The notes: generated from the sequence alone by a model not told the origin. Shown: positions 1-5,379, numbered from the stretch's first letter. The stretch: DNA of 5,523 nucleotides from JAAFJU01 sp043764895 (GCA_043764895.1 JAYUJY010000113.1:1-5523), one strand, 5' to 3'. Numbers and translations are program-made.

Positions 1-1573
1 GATCGTTCTTTGCACGATTCAGGAAGTCTGATCGCGTAATCGCTGCACCATTTTCTTGACGGGCGATCGCCCATTGGTACGCGATCGTTAATGCCTCTCG
101 TTTATCTGGGTCGGGTTCTGAGTTGATGATTTCAACCACTGGATCAGTCACGATAAAGGATTTAGCATAAGCACAGGTGAACACTTCTGATGAACTGATT
201 GAACTCCACGAGTGAGCTGAATCCGTGGTCGCGATCGGCGGATCACCCCAGTGTTTTAGAGTTGGAACCGATTGAGATAGTTGCGCGATGTCTTGCGGAG
301 ATAAAGTCGGAATCGGAAGCCAGGTCTGGGAATCGTGGCTATAGGCGATCGTTTGGTATCGGGCTAGGAGGGGGTGATCCGATGAAATTTTAGGGGCGGC
401 AAAAGCGGCAGTTCCTCCATCGGCAAACTTAAGGTTATCCCGGCTAGCGAGAGTGTAGTTGCGCAGGCTTTTTAATGCACTGGCCGAGACACCGGATTCC
501 TGAACAGTACAGAGCGGGGTCATCACCCACACAAAGCGATCGACCGATTGGCGCATACTCGCTTCGTGGATCAGGAAGTCCAGGAGCCACACCGAAAAGC
601 TGCGGTTATCCTCGATGAATAGAGTATCGTCCACTTCGGACATTTTGACGGGTTTTAGGCGGAATAGGGTGGCGGACAGTTCATCGCAGACGAAGAGGAT
701 TGGGGCTGCGGGGGAACTGGATAAACTTTGCCAGTGGCGGATCATTGCATAGAGACTTTGCGCCACACGAGTTGGGTTCTGATCTAAATCTGGGTTGAAG
801 TGTTGGTCAGATGACGTCCAATACCAATTTTCTTTGGGGTCTTGTTTTGGCGTGTAGGTGTAGAGGGAGCCTTGCGGATAACGCTGTTTAAATTCACCCA
901 TGGCAAGGGCGATCAGGATTCCTTTTCCAGTTCGCGGCGGCGCAGAAATGTAGGACGATCGCACTGGATTAACCATATCGTCCACAACCGTGAGAATCTT
1001 GCAGGTCCCACCTGCGATCGTTGGCGCGTTTGCCGATGGGGTTGAAGTGGGCGATGGGGTTGAACTCATATCCGGTAGCGTTTGAAGCTGTTGGATTTCT
1101 TCCAGGAAAGTTGCGATTGTTCGGCGTTTCGGGGTTTTGCCCATGGCTTGGCACAGTTTGCGGGCTGCGGGCGTGATGGTTTGACCGTCCTGATAAGCTT
1201 GCAGGATTTCACCGATCGCCGCGTCCACTCCCACGATTTCGGCATACCGAACTAAATCCGATTCCTTCAACGCATGGCCGATCACACCGACATCCTTGAT
1301 GTATTCGGCTTGTTTTCCCTTTTGCAGCGCAGATTCTACGGCAGAATAGATAAAGTATCCAGCAGCAGCGGCTCCCACGATCGGCATCCCTGAAAACCCC
1401 GCAATTCCAAAGCCCACGGCCAGACCCGTCACTAAAGGGAACGCGGATGAGCTGACCACGCCTTTGAGTGCTTCATCCGCGAGGTCTTCAATTTGGTCGA
1501 GTTTTAGGTTGGGGAGATTGGCATAGCGGTGGAGTAGGCGAGGAACCCGATCGCCTGAAATATTCGCTAGCAT
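1..1573 (-). CDS. Membrane-anchored P-loop ATPase, VirD4/FtsK-HerA-like (partial, 3' end outside window)
   Basis: The frame is open from ATG at 1573 to the window edge, giving 524 residues and no stop. GGAGG lies 7 bases before the ATG, which overlaps the upstream gene's TGA (ATGA). Two hydrophobic stretches, about residues 43-60 and 64-79, could form a membrane hairpin. A helical segment (about 80-165) and a Ser/Thr/Pro linker (170-184) follow. The ATPase core begins near 185. Walker A is APPRTGKG at 211-218, with Gly at the usual Ser/Thr position, as in the GPTRSGKG loops of VirD4/TraG coupling proteins. Walker B is ILFVCDE (292-298), with D297 and E298. A later strand, VWVMTPL, followed by CTVQESG, resembles the strand carrying a Gln in FtsK-HerA ATPases. 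The ATPase call is firm. The VirD4-like assignment rests on the loop and the membrane anchor only. As last visible gene of a membrane-protein operon, it probably powers translocation or assembly; this is inferred. Confidence 0.75.
   Translation of the reverse strand, partial: MLANISGDRVPRLLHRYANLPNLKLDQIEDLADEALKGVVSSSAFPLVTGLAVGFGIAGFSGMPIVGAAAAGYFIYSAVESALQKGKQAEYIKDVGVIGHALKESDLVRYAEIVGVDAAIGEILQAYQDGQTITPAARKLCQAMGKTPKRRTIATFLEEIQQLQTLPDMSSTPSPTSTPSANAPTIAGGTCKILTVVDDMVNPVRSSYISAPPRTGKGILIALAMGEFKQRYPQGSLYTYTPKQDPKENWYWTSSDQHFNPDLDQNPTRVAQSLYAMIRHWQSLSSSPAAPILFVCDELSATLFRLKPVKMSEVDDTLFIEDNRSFSVWLLDFLIHEASMRQSVDRFVWVMTPLCTVQESGVSASALKSLRNYTLASRDNLKFADGGTAAFAAPKISSDHPLLARYQTIAYSHDSQTWLPIPTLSPQDIAQLSQSVPTLKHWGDPPIATTDSAHSWSSISSSEVFTCAYAKSFIVTDPVVEIINSEPDPDKREALTIAYQWAIARQENGAAITRSDFLNRAKND
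1034..1064 (-). repeat. Tandem repeat coding Ser/Thr/Pro linker in the ATPase
   Basis: CGATGGGGTTGAA on the plus strand occurs twice, at 1034-1046 and 1052-1064, an 18-base period. On the minus strand it encodes the six-residue near-repeat STPSPT-STPSAN (residues about 171-182). This joins the N-terminal membrane and helical part to the P-loop core. Units can be gained or lost in frame. Confidence 0.6.
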
Positions 1574-2268
1574 CAGGTTTCCTCCGTTTCTCGGTAGAAG
1601 AGCCATTGACCGACGATGACGACCAAAATCAGCATCGCTTCAAAGCTAAAGAGCATGATGCCTAGGTCGCGGGCATTGTCGAAGTTAAGCCAGATCGGGT
1701 TCATGGATTTCAGCCAGAAGCCGAAGGTTTGCCAGTCTTTCCAGACTGGATAGGTTTTGAGGCCCACAATGAGATCGAAGGTGTAGGCGGCGAGGGCGAG
1801 AACGGCTGCCCATTTGATGAAGAAAAAGGGAATTCGGCTGACTCGTTTGACCGCACGACGGGTGTCGGCATTGCGATCGTCCTGGTAAGGTTCGAGTTCT
1901 TCGCTCAGGGCGATCGACTCTCGAATGGCGGCTTTCTGAGCTTTGGCATCGAGGGCGATCAGAATCCATAAGCATTCCAGGATTTGAACAGGTGCCCAGA
2001 CGAGGATGGCTCCGATCGTTGATGCGCCGACGGACAGATTCTTGAGTAGGGGTCCAAGCAAGGGAAACTTAAAGACCCAGGTGGTTTGACTGCCGACGCT
2101 GGCGAGGAGAATAGCGTAGGGTTGGATATTGATAATCGCGATCGTGATCAATCCCGTGAGAAGCCCAAGGAAGAGAATCCAGAGGACCGATTTTAGAATC
2201 CAGTTATCCTCTACATCCCGGACGATGCGAGTATTTCTAAGGTTTTTGAAACCGTTAAAAGTAGACAT
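1573..2268 (-). CDS. Polytopic inner-membrane protein, unrecognised family
   Basis: This 231-residue protein is not one I recognise. It has hydrophobic segments at about 26-48, 81-106, 149-170 and 202-224, with a shorter possible one near 50-60, so four or five membrane passes are likely. Between segments at 106 and 149 lies a charged loop, acidic first (EELEPYQDD) and then strongly basic (RRAVKRVSR), which by the positive-inside rule should be cytoplasmic. The C-terminal tail is short and acidic. GGGAG sits 6 bases before the ATG at 2268, and only 2 bases separate that ATG from the preceding stop. Its own stop overlaps the ATPase start by one base, so the two are probably translated together. 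It may form the membrane platform for the ATPase, a role inferred from position only. Confidence 0.8.
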   Translation of the reverse strand: MSTFNGFKNLRNTRIVRDVEDNWILKSVLWILFLGLLTGLITIAIINIQPYAILLASVGSQTTWVFKFPLLGPLLKNLSVGASTIGAILVWAPVQILECLWILIALDAKAQKAAIRESIALSEELEPYQDDRNADTRRAVKRVSRIPFFFIKWAAVLALAAYTFDLIVGLKTYPVWKDWQTFGFWLKSMNPIWLNFDNARDLGIMLFSFEAMLILVVIVGQWLFYRETEET

Positions 2269-2270
2269 AT

Positions 2271-2795
2271 TCAGCTCCCGACTTGTGGGCGGTTTGCATT
2301 GGGGTAGCGGTTCATCATGGCGCTGATGCGCTTTCGATCGGGTGTATTCAGCAAGTCAGAGACCACAGCATGTCCCTTTTTTGGGTCTGGAATCAGGATG
2401 CCGACATTCCCATAGGCATCGCAGACAGTGGTTCCGGCGGGGAGAAAATCAGTGGGATTTGGTTTTGGTTTTGGTTTTGATTTGTTCCAACGCTGCCAGT
2501 ATTCGCCGGACAGGACGCCGACATTTTCGGTCAAGGGTTGGTAGGTGCTGCTACCCGGTTTCAGGTAGAAAACCCCTTCACAGCCTGCATCGAACCGATC
2601 GTTAGCCAGCGCGATCGCCTGTTTCTGTAGTGCGTGGTTTTGCTGTTTGGCTTCGAGTTGTTGTTGAAGGGGATCAGGGTTGAAGGCTCCACGGTGGACA
2701 CCGATTCCCAGTCCGGCAACGATGGCGACACTGCTCAGAAGGGCGATCGCCGTTCCGGTTGGGTTCTCTAAGGCACGATCAATGAATGGATTCAT
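2271..2795 (-). CDS. Single-pass membrane protein with Lys-Pro linker, unknown function
   Basis: This 174-residue protein (counted from ATG at 2795) is not one I recognise. One membrane segment lies at about 15-34, followed by a Gln/Ala-rich helical stretch (about 42-65) that may be a short coiled coil. A globular part begins near 70 and is split by a KPKPKPNP linker (107-114). Two cysteines, C72 and C125, fall on either side of the linker and could form a disulfide if the domain faces the periplasm. The C-terminal part (TDFLPAGTTVCDAYGNVGIL) looks like a small beta domain. I chose ATG 2795 because AGGAG lies 11 bases upstream. A GTG at 2852 gives 193 residues but has no Shine-Dalgarno sequence and overlaps the upstream gene by 8 bases. 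TonB-like linkers of this kind often span an envelope compartment; here that is only an analogy. Confidence 0.75.
   Translation of the reverse strand: MNPFIDRALENPTGTAIALLSSVAIVAGLGIGVHRGAFNPDPLQQQLEAKQQNHALQKQAIALANDRFDAGCEGVFYLKPGSSTYQPLTENVGVLSGEYWQRWNKSKPKPKPNPTDFLPAGTTVCDAYGNVGILIPDPKKGHAVVSDLLNTPDRKRISAMMNRYPNANRPQVGS
2461..2478 (-). repeat. GGTTTT hexanucleotide repeat coding KPKPKP
   Basis: Three exact GGTTTT units on the plus strand, flanked by partial copies, encode the Lys-Pro linker of the single-pass membrane protein. Each unit adds two residues, so slippage would change linker length without breaking the frame. Confidence 0.65.
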
Positions 2796-2806
2796 GCTGG
2801 GCTTTT

Positions 2807-2811
2807 CTCCT
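2807..2811 (-). promoter_or_regulatory. Ribosome binding site deciding start at 2795
   Basis: AGGAG on the minus strand, 11 bases before ATG 2795. The spacing is long but usable. No comparable motif precedes the upstream GTG at 2852, so this site favours the shorter protein. Confidence 0.5.
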
Positions 2812-2844
2812 ATAAATACATTGGGGGACGAGACGGATCTGGGT

Positions 2845-3399
2845 TTAGCCACCGGATGAGGAGAGACGGTATCGGGTTTCGGTCCCTTGCAAGGTTGGCG
2901 TCCGAAAGTGGCCCACCGCTTGCAATACCAGTCCTCCTAGACGTCCTGGTTTCGTCTTCATTTCTTCCTGCAACAGTTTCACCATCAGATGCTCAATATT
3001 TCCGTCAGAGGCCAACACTCGTTGGACGGCGGCTTGCGCAGCGGGCAGTTCCACCTGTTCATAAATCGTGCGGTCTAAGGTTTCAAGTTCCTGCTGCGCA
3101 CGATCTGCGGATTGGATCAGTAACGATTGCAAGTGAGCTGGAAGCGAAGCATTTACAGGCACTTCCGGTGAATTCATAGCTTTGGACTGGACCTGCCGAT
3201 ACTGCGCGATCGCCTGTTTCAACGTCAATCCAACCTCTCTTGCTTGCTGCGCAAACTGCACAATCTTTTCGACATCCAAGGGTCTAAATGGCTCATTCCC
3301 TAGATTTAACGCCTGGGCGATCGATCGCGCATCCTCCGGGTAAATTTTGTACTTCGCATAGATTGCCTGCGTTGACTGATTCTTAAATCCATTGCTCAC
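2845..3399 (-). CDS. Soluble helical protein, unknown function, GTG start
   Basis: This 184-residue protein has no membrane segment or signal peptide and appears mostly alpha-helical. I do not recognise a family. The N-terminal part (about 10-70) has two helical blocks; the second, VEKIVQFAQQAREVGLTLKQAI (about 43-64), loosely recalls the helices of MerR-type regulators but is not a convincing match. A Pro/Ser/Asn stretch near 75-87 separates it from a long helical region (about 88-150) rich in Gln, Glu and Ala that could be a coiled coil. The GTG start is well supported by GAGGAGGT 6 bases upstream, and it overlaps the preceding stop (GTGA). The gene is translated from the same transcript as its neighbours. 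It might be a cytoplasmic or DNA-binding partner of the membrane proteins; this is inference. Confidence 0.78.
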   Translation of the reverse strand: MSNGFKNQSTQAIYAKYKIYPEDARSIAQALNLGNEPFRPLDVEKIVQFAQQAREVGLTLKQAIAQYRQVQSKAMNSPEVPVNASLPAHLQSLLIQSADRAQQELETLDRTIYEQVELPAAQAAVQRVLASDGNIEHLMVKLLQEEMKTKPGRLGGLVLQAVGHFRTPTLQGTETRYRLSSSGG

Positions 3400-3722
3400 G
3401 AACCCACCTCCTCTGATTTAACGACTGAAATAATTCCAAGCCTTTCCAACCGTTGGTCCAATTCGCCACAGCCTTTTAGCCGGACAAACTCTCCACGGGT
3501 ACATTTCCCGCCACCCCCTCGATTTCGCATCTCACAAAATCGAACCATCTGGCGCAGTTCTTCAACCAATTCACGCCCGATCGGCTCTTCAAACCGATCC
3601 AATGCCTTCCGGCAACTCGTCAATGTTGGCTCTGAAACCGAAAGGAATTTCGCAACCTCCGTCCAGGTTTCGGGGACAGGATATCGATAAACTTGCAAAT
3701 TTTGTACAATTTCAATAATCAT
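3396..3722 (-). CDS. Small putative DNA-binding (helix-turn-helix-like) protein
   Basis: First gene of the minus-strand operon, 108 residues. Residues about 19-41, including WTEVAKFLSVSEPTLTSCRKAL, have the pattern of a helix-turn-helix: helix, short turn at LSVSE, then a recognition-like helix. The second half is basic, with a glycine run (RGGGGK, 68-73) followed by CTRGEFVRL, and cysteines at 37, 63, 74 and 85. The spacing does not fit a standard zinc finger, but metal binding is possible. AGAGG sits about 7 bases before ATG 3722, inside a 10-base repeat array. Its stop overlaps the next gene's GTG. Position at the head of the operon, next to an inverted repeat, suggests an autoregulator. 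A DNA-processing accessory role is an alternative. I do not recognise the family. Confidence 0.72.
   Translation of the reverse strand: MIIEIVQNLQVYRYPVPETWTEVAKFLSVSEPTLTSCRKALDRFEEPIGRELVEELRQMVRFCEMRNRGGGGKCTRGEFVRLKGCGELDQRLERLGIISVVKSEEVGS
3406..3413 (-). promoter_or_regulatory. Strong ribosome binding site for GTG start at 3399
   Basis: GAGGAGGT on the minus strand, 6 bases before the GTG. It is the strongest Shine-Dalgarno match in the operon and lies inside the end of the preceding gene. It settles the non-ATG start and suggests this protein is made in quantity. Confidence 0.7.
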
Positions 3723-3726
3723 TTCT

Positions 3727-3766
3727 AAACCTCTTGGAACCCTTTGAAACTCTTAGAAACCCTTGT
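3727..3766. repeat. Four 10-base direct repeats in the operon leader
   Basis: On the plus strand the units are AAACCTCTTG (3727), GAACCCTTTG (3737), AAACTCTTAG (3747) and AAACCCTTGT (3757). The period is exactly 10 bases and the consensus is about RAACYCTTDG. The array ends 4 bases before the start codon of the first operon gene, so it is within the 5' leader if the predicted promoter is right. Read on the minus strand every unit contains a purine-rich, Shine-Dalgarno-like core (AAGAGG, AAAGGG, AAGAG, AAGGG), and the nearest one supplies that gene's ribosome binding site. It could be a DNA operator with one protein per helical turn or a translational control element. Confidence 0.65.
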
Positions 3767-3785
3767 ATTCCAATAGTTTCTAAGA
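3751..3785. repeat. Perfect 10-base inverted repeat, candidate operator
   Basis: TCTTAGAAAC (3751-3760) and GTTTCTAAGA (3776-3785) are exact reverse complements separated by 15 bases, with arm centres 25 bases apart. The outer arm lies just downstream of the predicted minus-strand -10 box, at the expected transcript start, and the inner arm overlaps the third and fourth 10-base repeats. A repressor bound here would block the left operon. The arms could alternatively pair as an RNA hairpin in the leader. Confidence 0.6.
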
Positions 3786-3787
3786 TT

Positions 3788-3816
3788 ATTATGATACAAA
3801 GTTGTTAATATGTACA
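3788..3816 (-). promoter_or_regulatory. Predicted promoter of the minus-strand operon
   Basis: Minus-strand TGTACA (3816-3811, four of six matches to TTGACA), a 17-base spacer, then CATAAT (3793-3788, five of six matches to TATAAT). The transcript would start near 3781, giving a leader of about 60 bases that carries the inverted repeat and the four 10-base repeats. The surroundings are AT-rich. This is prediction by consensus only. Confidence 0.45.
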
Positions 3817-3860
3817 TTTTTTGTATTAAATTTGTCCTATTTATGCTGTAAAAATAAAAC

Positions 3861-3866
3861 TAGAAT
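3861..3866 (+). promoter_or_regulatory. Possible -10 box for the plus-strand gene pair
   Basis: TAGAAT matches TATAAT at five of six bases and lies about 50 bases before the ATG at 3918. No good -35 hexamer sits 17 bases upstream (TATTTA only). A second possibility is TTGTCC (3833-3838), 17 bases, then TAAAAC. The region is AT-rich and must contain the start of the divergent transcript, but the exact site is uncertain. Confidence 0.25.
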
Positions 3867-3917
3867 GTAGACGGCAACACGGGCACAATAAGGGTGAAAT
3901 TAAAAAGTTAAGGTCCG

Positions 3918-4220
3918 ATGGTGGCAAAATCTCGTGATACTAGCCGAATATCCATCCCTGATGGAGGTGAGTTCTATATGGATTTGCTGACCATTGATGC
4001 CTGGATCAATGGTCGTACTATTCCGGCACAGGCATCTACGTTGCTCTGTGCAAAATTACAGGAGCGAGAAGAAAAAATTCGAGTCCGGATTGCCTACCTA
4101 GCGGAAAAACGCGGCATCTCTCCTGATGAGCTTTGGCAGAACATCATTACAGGCTCAGTTCAAGATCTCAATCCTGAAGACGCTTGGCTCAAGACAGACC
4201 CATCAACTAAAAAAAATTAA
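3918..4220 (+). CDS. Small protein upstream of DUF1016 nuclease, unknown function
   Basis: A 100-residue soluble protein, first of two plus-strand genes. Its core, from MDLLTIDAWINGRTIP (21 onward) through AKLQEREEKIRVRIAYLAEKRGISPDELW (about 45-73), reads as conserved protein: amphipathic helices rich in Glu, Lys and Arg, then an acidic tail. Two starts are possible. ATG 3918 has AAGG only 4 bases upstream. ATG 3978 has a full GGAGGT with a 9-base spacer and gives 80 residues beginning MDLLTI. The first 20 residues are polar and of low complexity (Ser/Arg/Asp), so the shorter form may be the main product. It precedes the DUF1016 gene by 60 bases in the same direction, so co-transcription is likely. 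An antitoxin-like or accessory role is a guess from position. I do not recognise a named family. Confidence 0.68.
   Translation: MVAKSRDTSRISIPDGGEFYMDLLTIDAWINGRTIPAQASTLLCAKLQEREEKIRVRIAYLAEKRGISPDELWQNIITGSVQDLNPEDAWLKTDPSTKKN
3963..3968 (+). promoter_or_regulatory. Internal ribosome binding site favouring start at 3978
   Basis: GGAGGT 9 bases before the in-frame ATG at 3978. It is a much better Shine-Dalgarno match than the AAGG before ATG 3918. Either the annotated start is too far upstream or two forms of the protein are made. Confidence 0.45.
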
Positions 4221-4280
4221 TTCCTTTAACTGAAACAAAAAACCAATCTCTGAATCTCAATTTCGATCGCAAAGGCACCT

Positions 4281-5360
4281 ATGAATCTTGAAAACTTGGT
4301 TCAGACTCTCTCAACCACTCATTTATCCCTCCAGAAAAAAGCAACCCAGGCAATCAATTTCTCTCTAGTCATCCGAAATTGGCTCTTTGGCTACTACCTC
4401 GTTGAATTTGAACAACAAGGCAAAGATCGTGCTCAATACGGGAGTCAGCTTCTAACTAGACTTTCCGAAAACTTAAAATCTTTGGGTATCCCAAGCTGTT
4501 CGGTTTCTAATCTCAGGAATTTTCGACAGTTTTACCAAACCTATCCAGACATTTACCAGGCAGTGCCTGGTGAATTACCTAACGACCTTTCGCAGTTAAG
4601 CCAGAATTTCCGCCTAAGCTGGACTCATTACCAAATCCTCATCAGCATCACAGACCCTAACGAGCGAAATTTCTACGAAATTGAAGCTAGCGCAAGCCAG
4701 TGGTCCACCCGTGAAATGGAACGTCAAATTCAATCTGCCCTCTTCGAGCGTCTCTCCCTCAGTCGAGATAAAACCGAAATCAAACGACTCGCAGAAGAAG
4801 GACAAATTCTCGAATCTCCGCGCGACGCGATTAAATCTCCTTACATTTTAGAATTTCTCGATCTGGACCAACAGCCTAACTACTCAGAAAACGAACTCGA
4901 AACTGCCATCATCAATAAACTTGAAAACTTTTTACTTGAACTCGGCAAAGGATTCCTTTTCGAGGGACGGCAAAAACGCTTTAGCTTCGAGGAAGACCAC
5001 TTCTACGTCGATCTCGTTTTTTACAACCGTCTACTTCGCTGCTACGTTCTCATCGATCTCAAACTCGACAAACTCACCCATCAAGATCTCGGTCAGATGC
5101 AAATGTACGTCAATTACTTCGATCGCCACATTAAAACCCTCGACGAAAATTCGACCATCGGCATCGTCCTCTGCAAACGCAAAAAAGATGCACTCGTAGA
5201 ACTCACCCTTCCCAAAGATGCCAATATATTCGCTGCTCAGTACCAACTTTACCTTCCCAGCAAGGAAGAACTCAAGCGCCAATTACAAGAGGCAACTCAA
5301 GAGGTCAAGTTAAAAATCGGGCACAAAGACAATTATAAGCTTGGATCCGAAGAAGCATAA
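4281..5360 (+). CDS. DUF1016/YhcG-family PD-(D/E)XK nuclease-like protein
   Basis: A complete 359-residue protein, close to the length of E. coli YhcG. The N-terminal half (about 1-180) matches the DUF1016 N-terminal helical domain: RNWLFGYYLVEFEQQGKDRAQYG (32-54), LSENLKSLGIPSCSVSNLRNFRQFY (61-85) and LSWTHYQILISI (112-123) are typical. The C-terminal half (about 185-335) is the nuclease-like fold: an acidic helix around E205-E220, VDLVFYN with D244, VLIDLKL with D259 and K261, and the GQMQMYVNYFD helix with Q272 and Q274. These fit the family's D...(D/E)xK...Q layout, so it may be an active DNA endonuclease; that is inferred. AAAGG lies 5 bases before the ATG. Family members occur near restriction-modification and other defence genes, but none is visible here. 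The family call is confident; the biological role is not. Confidence 0.9.
   Translation: MNLENLVQTLSTTHLSLQKKATQAINFSLVIRNWLFGYYLVEFEQQGKDRAQYGSQLLTRLSENLKSLGIPSCSVSNLRNFRQFYQTYPDIYQAVPGELPNDLSQLSQNFRLSWTHYQILISITDPNERNFYEIEASASQWSTREMERQIQSALFERLSLSRDKTEIKRLAEEGQILESPRDAIKSPYILEFLDLDQQPNYSENELETAIINKLENFLLELGKGFLFEGRQKRFSFEEDHFYVDLVFYNRLLRCYVLIDLKLDKLTHQDLGQMQMYVNYFDRHIKTLDENSTIGIVLCKRKKDALVELTLPKDANIFAAQYQLYLPSKEELKRQLQEATQEVKLKIGHKDNYKLGSEEA
4555..4571. repeat. 17-base palindrome inside the DUF1016 gene
   Basis: ACCAGGCA (4555-4562), a central G, then TGCCTGGT (4564-4571) form a perfect 8-base inverted repeat. It falls in the codons for residues about 92-97 (YQAVPG) of the nuclease-like protein. 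It could be chance or a binding site. Confidence 0.5.
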
Positions 5361-5379
5361 ATCACCTGCTTGGATCCGA
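5339..5379. repeat. 12-base direct repeat flanking the DUF1016 stop codon
   Basis: GCTTGGATCCGA occurs at 5339-5350 and again at 5368-5379, with a 29-base period. The first copy encodes part of the last residues (KLGSE) of the nuclease-like protein; the second is just past its TAA at 5358-5360. It may mark a small duplication or a recombination scar. Confidence 0.55.

Noticed and set aside
199..1154. Short open frames on both strands within 199-1154
   Set aside because: They lie inside the long minus-strand frame of the ATPase, which has a P-loop, a Walker B and a good ribosome binding site. The short frames are of odd composition and lack ribosome binding sites.
1685..1975. 96-residue minus-strand frame inside the polytopic membrane protein gene
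   Set aside because: Arg/Ser/Pro-rich, typical of an out-of-frame reading of the real gene, with no hydrophobic pattern or start signal of its own.
2856..3179. 107-residue plus-strand frame opposite the 184-residue gene
   Set aside because: Antisense to a gene with a very strong ribosome binding site and operon overlap; no start signal or recognisable motif.
3727..3785. CRISPR array
   Set aside because: Units are only 10 bases and contiguous, with no spacers, and no cas genes are present.
3794..3826. ATACAAA/TTTGTAT inverted repeat in the intergenic region
   Set aside because: Seven-base arms with a 19-base gap in very AT-rich DNA are easily produced by chance; the nearby 10-base inverted repeat is far stronger.
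4921..5199. 92-residue plus-strand frame inside the DUF1016 gene
   Set aside because: Ser/Thr/Lys-rich shadow of the nuclease-like core, whose own frame holds the family motifs.
5337..5348. Adjacent HindIII and BamHI sites (AAGCTTGGATCC) resembling a cloning polylinker
   Set aside because: The sequence is in frame with the DUF1016 gene, the BamHI-containing 12-mer recurs without the HindIII site, and cyanobacterial-looking sequence continues on both sides. Vector contamination is unlikely.
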